From positions 496,329 through 560,328 of the forward strand of contig CAJNDT010000001.1 in NCBI GenBank assembly GCA_905221615.1: 64,000 nucleotides of DNA, written 5' to 3'. Both the position numbers and the translations under genes were made by a program. The stretch comes from Symbiodinium sp. CCMP2592 (lineage: Eukaryota; Sar; Dinophyceae; Suessiales; Symbiodiniaceae). Shown here piece by piece: positions 39,958-47,749 of the stretch (position 1 is the first letter of the stretch; each line of letters opens with the position of its first letter). The notes under the pieces were generated by a model. The model searched no databases, was not told the origin of the DNA, and saw only the letters and a list, made by a program, of their open reading frames with translations.

Positions 39958-40968
39958 TCAGCAGTCCTGTGTAGGGTCCTCGAAGATTTCGATGACGTCC
40001 TGTTCATTTGCCTTGCGTGGACTGAGAGCGAGTGCCTGTCTGAGAGTGAGCTGGCGGAGGCGGGGAGGTTCGACCCCCTGTGCCCCATGCGTAGTCTCAC
40101 AGAATAGGGTCCGGGTGGGCATGTGAAAACCTAACTGCAGTAGCTGTTCTTTAACATCCGGTTCCAGCGTGGCCGCGCCCAGGGTGCTGAAGGCCACAAG
40201 GATGACCCTATTCCTAGCCGTTTCAGGGTTCAGGACATGGCCCGCATGAAGAACCTTCCTAGCATTAAACAGGAACGGAGAGGATAGGTTGACTACTGTT
40301 CCAGCGAGGTCTAGGTTTTGGTATTCACGGTACACTCTCCCTACTCTATCCGCAATCCAAAGGCCTTCGCCGTCTTTACACTCAGTAAGCGAGATGATCC
40401 ATGAGTTCAAGGGCCCATTACGGATGTCGCGATGAACCTTGTTTGTGCAGCCCCTACGGAGGACCCACGTGCTGTATGGGTGCATGGGAGATACAGTACG
40501 AATAAACCGGTTAACAAGCATGGTCATGTAGGGCATTTCGGTACTAAAATTAAGGACGTGTTCCCTGGACCGAGGGCTGGCCCCGCTCACAAGGTAACGC
40601 GTATCCAAACCACCACGTTTCATAAAGTTGCGGGGGTACATGTTCAGCAACCCCAACACGTCTCGTTTAGTGGGGGGCTGAATCCTATTCAGCAGCCTAA
40701 CCGCAGAAAATTCAATGTCCCGAAGCAGTGGGTCCTGAATAAACCCACAATCCGGTAACCTGGGGCCCGACTCCGGTTGGGAGCCATCGGTAAGGATGGT
40801 GCATTCTGCATCGACTTCAACCTGAGTGCTATGCGAGTCCTCCAAGTCGATGGGCAGACAAGCGAGGGGCGGGACAGGTTTGGGACACGGTTTGGGAAGG
40901 CTTGCATCATCATCTACTGTCAGGTCTTGCACCTGAGTGGCAGTCCTTAGCTCACATGCAAAGGCCAT
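39958..40968 (-). CDS. 2-oxoglutarate/Fe(II) dioxygenase-like protein, 336 codons open
   Basis: An ATG-initiated minus frame of 336 codons. Residues 160-260 carry the double-stranded beta-helix signature: H179-x-D181 in CTNKVHRDIRNGPLNSWIIS (metal ligands), GEGLWIAD (residues 200-207), a distal His at 241 or 244 in KVLHAGHVLN, and R254 in ARNRVILVAF as the likely 2-oxoglutarate anchor. These are established features of the 2OG-Fe(II) superfamily, whose members oxidise proteins, nucleic acids or small molecules. A segment after the fold, VKEQLLQLGFHMP, is recalled (unverified) from dinoflagellate proteins with this domain, some of them linked to transposable elements. The N-terminal 90 residues are Pro/Asp-rich and low complexity. 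The frame continues upstream without interruption except for TGA at 41008-41010 and 41215-41217, so the ATG at 40966-40968 may be internal to a longer, now broken protein. The substrate is unknown. Confidence 0.7.
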   Translation of the reverse strand: MAFACELRTATQVQDLTVDDDASLPKPCPKPVPPLACLPIDLEDSHSTQVEVDAECTILTDGSQPESGPRLPDCGFIQDPLLRDIEFSAVRLLNRIQPPTKRDVLGLLNMYPRNFMKRGGLDTRYLVSGASPRSREHVLNFSTEMPYMTMLVNRFIRTVSPMHPYSTWVLRRGCTNKVHRDIRNGPLNSWIISLTECKDGEGLWIADRVGRVYREYQNLDLAGTVVNLSSPFLFNARKVLHAGHVLNPETARNRVILVAFSTLGAATLEPDVKEQLLQLGFHMPTRTLFCETTHGAQGVEPPRLRQLTLRQALALSPRKANEQDVIEIFEDPTQDC

Positions 40969-41010
40969 GGTGCTACGTCCGTTGGGCTGCTCCAGTTGCT
41001 GTGATCCTCA

Positions 41011-41655
41011 CTCTCTGATGGGAAGGGTTGTGGCCTGGGAGAGCACAATTTCCCAACGTGGTAAATGCAGCCCGAAATGCTCCCAAACAATGGCTTCAGC
41101 AATGCACTCAAAGCGGTGTGTCCACTCCCTTACTTGCCAATCCGCAAAGGCTACGTCTTCCGGGTCTACTTCAAGCGCGGGGGCGTTCAGGTCAACAGGG
41201 TCCAGGTCTACGTTTCACGCAAGACAAAGCTCTGCAATGTAGTCGTCGAGAACCGGACAACTACGAACAAACCATATCCAAGCCTCACGCGACATGTGAA
41301 AGTAGCGACGAAGTTCGGTGACAATCATACTGACCACACATTCCGGCGGTGTGGTGAGGCAATCGTGTACCTCTTGGGGTTCCAAGGGAGAAATGGGCAG
41401 CAGATGCGGGGGCTGCACTACATCCAAACGAAAACTGGACCGCGGGGTTGAGCTTTCCGTAGACATGACACAGTCAGCGGGCGAAACTAGCTGTATCTGA
41501 AGAGCAGAAACTCGGCATCTAGCATCATGGAGGCTGTGTGCAGTCGGACAGATCTTATCTGCAATCCCTCGCGCCACACTTTTACTGGACCAGGCAGTGC
41601 AGTACAGGGCGAGGCCCGTGTCAAGTGGCCCATGCTGTCCAAATTTCAGGGCCTG
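41011..41655 (-). pseudogene. Upstream part of the dioxygenase-like frame, split by in-frame TGAs
   Basis: On the minus strand the frame of the 39958-40968 gene continues upstream through TGA (41008-41010), 68 sense codons, TGA (41215-41217) and about 146 further sense codons to a TAA near 41655. The segments are clearly protein-like: ALKFGQHGPLDTGLALYCTA, ECVVSMIVTELRRYFHMSRE and, between the TGAs, VREWTHRFECIAEAIVWEHF. No ATG is evident at the upstream end, and upstream sequence (41660-41925) is GCAGT/GGCAAG-rich and looks intronic. Two CGA-to-TGA transitions, readthrough, or an N-terminal exon of a real gene would all fit. No family was recognised for this half. Confidence 0.55.
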
Positions 41656-41924
41656 CGGTTATGTCGCGTGAACTGCAGCAAGGCACTAAGGGCAGCCACA
41701 GTCCACAACATGCAAAGGAAGTGCAAATTCAAGGATTGCAGTACAGGCAGTTCGCAAGGGAATGCAAAACAGTCACATCAAGGGCATGCAGGCAAGCAAG
41801 GGCAGTGCGTAACAGTCGGCAGTGCGAAGCAAAGTAGGCTCGACATCAAGTTAGACTACCAGAGGTTGCATCAGCCGAAAAAGACGCACAGGGGCCAAAA
41901 TGGTCCGCCCTTGTCAGCTGCAGA

Positions 41925-42233
41925 TCAGCTGTTTAGCGGGATGCTGATCTGGCTCCCGCTCGCCCCCCTAATAGTAATGTGGCTGTTGGAGCCACTGGCA
42001 TCAGAGGGCAAAGCCTGCTGAAGGTTAATCCTCGCAGGGGCTGTGGGGTCGTGCAGCGGTGGTCTGCCATGGTCTTGCATGGGCCCCGTTGGCACGACCG
42101 GCCGGTACAGTGGCGGCGCTGGAACCGTAGTCTGTACAGGCCTCTCACAGTACTCCCGGATCAGGTGCACCTCGTTGCCACGCTCGGGGATTAAAACTGG
42201 AAGCACTAGACCTTTCCACATCCCACTTTTCAT
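41925..42233 (-). CDS. Open segment between the two main frames, unknown
   Basis: A minus frame of 102 codons starts with ATG at 42231-42233, overlapping by four bases (ATGA) the TGA that ends the previous frame. Residues such as LIPERGNEVHLIREYCERPV and INLQQALPSDASGSNSHITI are plausible, and third positions are strongly GC-rich, so it is likely coding, probably the continuation of the 43629-42230 gene after another shift of frame. It ends at a TGA (41925-41927). No family was recognised. Confidence 0.35.
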   Translation of the reverse strand: MKSGMWKGLVLPVLIPERGNEVHLIREYCERPVQTTVPAPPLYRPVVPTGPMQDHGRPPLHDPTAPARINLQQALPSDASGSNSHITIRGASGSQISIPLNS

Positions 42234-42430
42234 CGTCGCGAAGCTGAGCCTGCTGCTTCCCCTGAGTCACTTTCCACGGCAGCAATGAAATCCTCAGTAG
42301 ATCGAGAGAGGGCCTCGAAGAACCGATTAGGGTTCTGAAGGATTGCCTCAATGGTGGACGCCAGCCAATGTTCTGTGATCAGGGTTATTCCCTGATGGAC
42401 TCGCAGAGGCGTCTCGTCACCATCCCTCCG
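42230..42430 (-). pseudogene. Continuation of the 414-codon gene in the -1 frame
   Basis: At about 42408-42430 the reading moves from PLYGGMVTRRLCESIRE (which stops at 42385) to the -1 frame. That frame is open for more than 60 codons, with strong protein character: DGDETPLRVHQGITLITEHW, ILQNPNRFFEALSRSTEDFI, ending GSASRR then TGA at 42230-42232. The switch falls in GGAGGGAT, which is not a canonical slippery heptamer, so a one-base loss is more likely than programmed frameshifting. Confidence 0.55.
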
Positions 42431-43629
42431 TAGAGGGGCGACTCTTTTGTGCCCATTTGATTCTGCCTCTTAGCTTGCTCCCTCACCGCCACCTTCGAAG
42501 CCTCTGTTGCAGCGTTGCCACTGACGTCGATAGCAGACTCGACACGTTTCTGCAGAGCTTCACGAATCGGTGGTACCAAAGGAAGCATCAAGAGGCTCGG
42601 CACCGGTAGACTTCCGTCTAGGGATTTGAAGAGCATCCCCAGTTCGGGGTATGCGCCTGCCACAGTATTGGCTGTGGTGAGCCTTCCCAGTCTTGGATCG
42701 TTGTTCAACTCTTTGAATAATTTTGCAGAGTTGACCAAGACGCTCTTGGCGCTTTGGGAAAATTTGTCCTCTTTCATGCCCATTGAGCCCTTGGAACTGT
42801 TTTTGGTCCCGTACATCGAAGAGGCCAAGCAGAAGCCCAGCGCTCGAATTGTCATTCTGCGCTCTTCCATTGCTGCTGTCCTGAATTGCAATGGCGAGCC
42901 TCCAGAATACAACCATTCTGCATCCAACTGTATGTTGGACTCTGCTGCAGCTTCTGACAGCGCTCGAAAGAATGAATCCAAACGACCCATTTCTAAATCC
43001 ACGTGGCAATTGATGCTGCCTCCGGGTTGTGTGCGGATGAAGAGGGCAATTGACGATCCGAAACGAAGGTCTTTGCCTTGAGCCCAGTCTGTCACCAAGC
43101 GAGAGTTGTAGAGGAACTTTCCCACCAACAAGCGTAGGCTTCCGATCCTTTTGTCTAGGTAAGCTCTGAGATGGATGCCTGTGAGAAACTCAGCTTCCGG
43201 GATGAACCAGATCTTGCAGTTTGACTGGTTGTAGTTGAAGAAAGCTTTCTTGTCTAGCTTCCTGTCGTTGGCAAGAGTCAAGACATTAGTCTTGACTAGT
43301 GCCCAGCAATTGTCCTTGGTCGGCGGGATTTGGCGAGGTCTGAAATTCAGCCAATTTTCAAGGGCTAGTGAAATGAATGCCTCCTCCAGGATCCACAAGT
43401 ACGACTCTTCCAAGCTGTCAGAGGGCTCCCCGAGGTGGTCCTCTTCGCTTCCAAAGTGGAGTCGCTTAAAGTAGCGCCAGGCCGCCCCTCGGTCTCGATG
43501 ATTGAGATGAGGGCGCGGGAAGTTCCTGATTCCCTTTGTGAACTCCGAAAGCAGGCAAGCTTGGTTGGAATCCAGGCACAGCCCCGGAACTCTTGGTCCT
43601 GGGAGCGGAGACCAGTAAGATTCTGACAT
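42385..43629 (-). CDS. Spliced-leader-tagged gene, 414 codons, unknown dinoflagellate protein
   Basis: The longest open frame of the window starts at ATG 43627-43629, 15 bases after a near-perfect copy of the dinoflagellate spliced leader. That fixes this start and implies the locus derives from a mature trans-spliced mRNA. Features: Trp/Arg-rich N-terminus (RGAAWRYFKRLHFGSEEDH, about residues 48-66); FRPRQIPPTKDNCWALVKTN (97-116); a mixed domain with FIPEAEFLTGIHLRAYLDKR (142-161) and FIRTQPGGSINCHVDLEMGR (203-222); then a helical, Lys/Ser-rich C-terminal third. No signal peptide, membrane segment or catalytic motif was recognised. The printed end (stop at 42385) is probably an artefact of a frameshift. 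An accessory or gag-like protein of a retroelement is one possibility, given the neighbouring broken frames on the same strand, but nothing in it proves that. Confidence 0.75.
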   Translation of the reverse strand: MSESYWSPLPGPRVPGLCLDSNQACLLSEFTKGIRNFPRPHLNHRDRGAAWRYFKRLHFGSEEDHLGEPSDSLEESYLWILEEAFISLALENWLNFRPRQIPPTKDNCWALVKTNVLTLANDRKLDKKAFFNYNQSNCKIWFIPEAEFLTGIHLRAYLDKRIGSLRLLVGKFLYNSRLVTDWAQGKDLRFGSSIALFIRTQPGGSINCHVDLEMGRLDSFFRALSEAAAESNIQLDAEWLYSGGSPLQFRTAAMEERRMTIRALGFCLASSMYGTKNSSKGSMGMKEDKFSQSAKSVLVNSAKLFKELNNDPRLGRLTTANTVAGAYPELGMLFKSLDGSLPVPSLLMLPLVPPIREALQKRVESAIDVSGNAATEASKVAVREQAKRQNQMGTKESPLYGGMVTRRLCESIRE

Positions 43630-43644
43630 GCGATCCGGAGTTGC

Positions 43645-43664
43645 CTTGAGCCAAATGGCTACGG
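43645..43664 (-). other. Relict dinoflagellate spliced-leader sequence (DinoSL)
   Basis: On the minus strand CCGTAGCCATTTGGCTCAAG equals the conserved dinoflagellate spliced leader except for one missing T in the T-run. It is directly followed by a 15-base 5' leader and the ATG at 43629. Telomere-like TTGAGGGTTTAGGG adjoins its 5' end. A leader in genomic DNA at the 5' edge of a gene is the accepted mark of a retroposed mRNA. Confidence 0.9.
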
Positions 43665-43751
43665 TTGAGGGTTTAGGGATTGTGGTCTTTCTTTTGCCTG
43701 TCGCCTTTGCTTGCGTCCTGTCCCGTTTTACGGTCTAGGGAGTTAGGATTA

Positions 43752-43846
43752 GGGGGACCCTTGGGGATGTAGACACTCTCAATAAGGCCCCTTTTAAGAG
43801 AGCCAGAAGTAGGGTTCAGAAGGGGTACCCTTTAAGGGGTCTCCCT
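43752..43846. repeat. Imperfect inverted repeat
   Basis: GGGGGACCCTTGGGG at the left pairs loosely with CCCTTTAAGGGGTCTCCCT at the right, with GCCCCTTTTAAGAG inside. It is probably a decayed hairpin element. Confidence 0.4.
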
Positions 43847-43914
43847 AATAATACTACCTAGGTTTAGGGTTTATGTGCTTTTGGGATTCGGGTTTAAGGG
43901 GGCTGCCGCAGGTG

Positions 43915-43999
43915 TAGTCAGATTCCTTTTGAAGTCGTCATGGGTTTTTTCCCTTTCGCATGGCTGGCCACATGGGTTTAGGGTTTAGTCAGATTCCTT
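43915..43999. mobile_element. 57-bp insertion with 14-bp target duplication, one end TTTAGGG
   Basis: TAGTCAGATTCCTT occurs at 43915-43928 and 43986-43999. The insert begins TTGAAGTCGTCATGGG, includes TTTTTTCCC and ends CATGGGTTTAGGGTT directly against the second repeat. Unlike the other short insertions, the telomere-like unit lies inside the duplicated flanks, as part of the inserted DNA. Confidence 0.75.
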
Positions 44000-46222
44000 C
44001 ATTGGGCTTTCTCAGATGCTTGGGATTCTGTGAAGCTTTTTCACAGGCAATCGACCCATCCCACAAGACCCGGATAGATGCACGCAGTGCCATTTAGGGT
44101 CTGGGAGCTCTTGAAACAAGCTAAAAGTCTAAACCGAAACCGTTAGCCTTCAGCCATAATAAAGCAGCATTGTCAACGCAAGCCCTGAACTTAAAAAACT
44201 CCGCACCCCAAGCGGTAAAACCTAAAACCTGGACCCTAGCATGAGGGCCTAAAGAATCTTCGTCAGTCCTCATCGTCCATTGCCGACACGAAGCTCCCGG
44301 CATCGTCTTCCTCGTCAGTGACGTCTTCCGTGGCCACCCTTATTGCGCACAGCTTGGTCCAACTTGGTGTTTAGGTTTTGATAGAGCTTAGGGATTGCAA
44401 GTCGTTGTTGCTTAAGGTATGGGTTTAGGGTGTAAAGTCTAGGTTTAGGACAACCCATGCACAAGCTAATGGGCCCTTCCACCTCTCCCTCAATATACAA
44501 CTACTATTTCTATGACAATGGCCTATTCTAGAAGCCTTAACAAGTAGCATTAGTCTTATTCCTATGATTTTGTAACTCATGTAAACTATACATTTTACCC
44601 CCTGTGCTTTCGGTCGAGAATAGAATCTATTGCTAAGCCCCCGATTACTTTCATCTAGAGTACGTCACCTAGTGTTCTGCTCTTACGGTTGCTGGGGTAT
44701 CGATTTGAAGGCAACCTCTCGGGCAGTTCAGGCAGCGCCAAGATGGACTCCTATGTTTTCGGATTTAGGGACCTACATGAACTACTGTAGCTTGCTTGAC
44801 ACCATCAAGTACAGGCCGCAGCTTCAGGTTGGCACGTCGAGGGGAGGTACAAAGTGTTCAGGAAGCAACCCCTGTAGTATGACCCGCAACGGGCTTCGGG
44901 TATCTAGTAGTTGGGATCGCTACGTGGGGCGTGATCGAAAGCCGCTTCTACAAAACGCCGTAAAGTGCCGATCTAATCCTTTGAACACTGGAACCCTCGA
45001 CCCTAAAATCCATACGAATAGATAAAGAACGTGGCAGACCCATAAGCGGTTGTCAAATCCTGGCTGAATAGCCCGTCAGACTCTATTAAATAGCGACCGA
45101 CCATCTTCGGACGATTCCAACACCACACAACCTCAACCAAGACAAATGCATGAACTATCAGAAACCCGAAACAGAAAGCCCTTGTAGCTGGAATGCAAGC
45201 CCCAATCCCTAAAACCTACACCATACAAACCCGAAATCCTGAACCCCAAATCAAAACCTAAACCATTCGGCTAAGCTCGTGGCTCGGACGGATCTCTGTC
45301 CGATCCTCCTGAGATGGAGACATCGGGGCTTTGCAGCTTCCTTGTCTCTTGCTCTGGTTTTGAGGCGCTGGGTTGGGGGGTTAGCGTTTTTGAGTTTAGG
45401 GCTTTGCCTAGGAGTTTAGCGTTCGGGACTTCAAGACTTCAAGGTTAGTAGAATTCAAGTATTCGGGAGTGCAACCATGAACAGCCCCAAAAAAAGCCCC
45501 TGCAACAGGACTTCCTGCAGCAGCATGCTTCCCAAAGGTGCTGTTGGGGAGTCCAACGAATTGCTGATGAAGAGCCTACCCGCAATCTTTATGCAAACCC
45601 TCGAATCCCTGATCTGGACTGAAGACGTGCTGATGAAGACTTGAAGACCTTAAGACGTGGATTTTCGTCAGCAGCATGATTCCCAGTAGGTTTTTTTGGG
45701 ACTATTGGACCAAATGACTTGCTGATGAAGGTCTACCCGCAATCAAGCAAACCCTAAATTCTGTATCCCAGACGAAGGTTCTATGACGCAATGATACTTG
45801 GCATTTGGGCTCAATATAGTGGAACTGTATACCGCTTTGGGGAGTGTATGATTAATATGTACTTGGGCTCTTAGGATAAGTACGGCATCATGATATCCCA
45901 ATGCCCGCCCTCGTTCCAGGCATGCCATGGGATATTCTCAGACCCTTATAAACTATGCCGCGGATTCCGCATGGCAACGTCTTGTAGTAGATACGTAACA
46001 AGTTGTCCTTAAATCTTTGTGTTCGCGCCTGCGCAAAGGAGCGGGGCAGAAGACGTCCCAAACGGAACCTCTGTGTATTGGCTCTGCATCATAGGGGAGC
46101 TACTGCAAAAAAATTCAGAGTCGAACTTTGGGTAACTTCTCAGAGCAGAAAATAAATTGGTTTCGAGAAGGAAATGACCCAATTGCGGAGATTGGGGTCC
46201 CGGGCATTCAGGCGAGACATTG
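44000..46222. other. Unassigned DNA
   Basis: Contains telomere-like fragments at 44370-44450 and 45190-45260, a 131-codon plus frame at 44630-45025 without recognised motifs, and a diverged direct repeat at 45518-45770. No gene is supported. Confidence 0.5.
45518..45770 (+). repeat. Diverged direct repeat of about 100 bp, period about 151
   Basis: CAGCAGCATGCTTCCCA near 45518 and CAGCAGCATGATTCCCA near 45669. Both continue with TTGGGGA/TTTGGGA, a CCAA(C/A) segment, TTGCTGATGAAG and CTACCCGCAATC. Confidence 0.75.
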
Positions 46223-46344
46223 AATCAAAGGGTAAAAGGAGGGACCCCTAAACAAGGACCCCTATAGGTATATACCCATAATATAGCCATTATATGGCAC
46301 ATTATAGGGTAGGGGTCCCCATTAAGGGTCCCTCCCCTTTGATT
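46223..46344. mobile_element. MITE-like inverted repeat, family IR-G copy 2
   Basis: AATCAAAGGGTAAAAGGAGG and CCTCCCCTTTGATT are the arms. Interior GGTATATACCCATAATATAG and GGGTAGGGGTCCCC match copy 1 (26499) in the reverse direction. Confidence 0.88.
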
Positions 46345-46455
46345 GAAGGACGCCACACACTAGCCGTATCTTGGCTGGTGGAAGGGATGGCACTTGGTTT
46401 TTGAGCCGAACGGGAAGTCTTCGTACTGAACGCATGTGGACTTAAGTTGCCAGAT

Positions 46456-46557
46456 GGGTGGTTGTCAAAATTAGGGTCCCTTTTTGGGGTACCCTAAATA
46501 TTAGGTGCCGTATTGTAATAAGGGCCCAAAAAGGGACCATAATTTTGACAACCACCC
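46456..46557. mobile_element. MITE-like inverted repeat, family IR-D copy 2
   Basis: GGGTGGTTGTCAAAATTAGG and AATTTTGACAACCACCC are perfect arms, bounded on both sides by AGAT (possible 4-bp target duplication). The centre holds TATTAGGTGCCGTATTGTAA and AAGGGCCC. There is no internal insert. Confidence 0.9.
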
Positions 46558-46559
46558 AG

Positions 46560-47650
46560 ATGAAGCAGGCCAATTAACGAAGCCCTAATAAGCGTTTAGC
46601 AACGATCAACTGGATCCGCAACAAGACGGAACATCCATGATCGACAGCCTTATCCCGATGCATTTTAGTTCCCATTGTACGTAGCTACAAAAACTACCCT
46701 TACAAATGCATCTCGTGTATGACTACAGTTGTGGCTACCCATAAAACCTTCAAGTGGGCATAAAAGTGCAATGATGGTCGTCAGGTTTATCGCCCAAAAT
46801 CACGGTCTAGAACTAACTGGCAAAGAGTTTATTTTTCTAGAATTTTACATATACCGAAGGTGCCCCGAACTGCAGAAATCAGTGGAAGGTTGGTGGTCTG
46901 ATGATCTCGCCAAAATAGCCGAGGGCCGGCATGCCATAAAACACGAGGGCACTTGAAGGTGCCCTGGCTTTCGGCCGGCTGGCTTCCATCCCCAAAACCC
47001 AAGCCCATGCAACCGAAACCTAGGCCCTCGATCTGAAAAACTAAACCCCAATCAAGCCCCAAACACACTACGCCTTAGAACCATAATAAAAAAAAAGATG
47101 TTCAATATTTGCTTGGGTTTTATATGAGCAAAAATACAAATAATTCCTAAGGAGACTATAGTAAACATACCTGAGCCATAGACCTGAAACCAGGCTCCTT
47201 TCAATCATAAGTCCCAAATGTAGCATAGGGGGCTTTACATGGCTTTCACAATGCAATTTAAGGTGGCTACTCTAGCATTATCTCAAATACTGAGATGATG
47301 AGTACTTCTTTTGGTGTCTACCCTAGCATAATCTCAAAATATCTCAAATACGGATATTCTGAGTAAGTACTTCTTCAGACCCCCGTATGATGCCTGTCTT
47401 CCCCGACCAGGTGCATCTGAGGCGCTGCGGCGATGTTGACCTCCTCCCCAAGAAAGGCTTCCAGCCTTGACTGAACAAGCTAAACAAAACGCACCAAAGT
47501 CTTCTAAACACCGAACAAATCTACAATGCCCGTACAAATGATACATTACATGGAGGGAGTCGGTGGTGATGGGAAAAGCTGTTACAAATACCCGAATGAT
47601 GACCTGCGTTGCACACTGCAGGTTTACACTCACTCTGCGATTTGATTCCA
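46560..47650. other. Unassigned DNA
   Basis: 46700-46960 has a 75-codon plus frame (ELTGKEFIFLEFYIYRRCPE) of uncertain merit. 47090-47350 is AT-rich with a partial direct repeat of CTCAAATAC(T/G)GA. No gene is supported. Confidence 0.45.
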
Positions 47651-47746
47651 CTACCCATAGGCCCCAAAGTAGTTCCTTTTTGGGATTAACGTCTAGGATT
47701 CTATATATGAAACCCAAAAGGGAACTACTTTGGGGCCTTAGGGTAG
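47651..47746. mobile_element. MITE-like inverted repeat, family IR-C copy 6
   Basis: CTACCCATAGGCCCCAAAGT and ACTTTGGGGCCTTAGGGTAG, with AGGATTCTATATATGAA in the centre as in the other full-length copies. Confidence 0.9.
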
Positions 47747-47749
47747 CGA

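Noticed and set aside
40937-41451. Three overlapping plus-strand frames (97-128 codons)
   Set aside because: Antisense shadows of the upstream half of the dioxygenase-like frame, whose minus-strand reading is much more protein-like.
42515-43081. 188-codon plus-strand frame
   Set aside because: Antisense shadow of the 414-codon minus gene.
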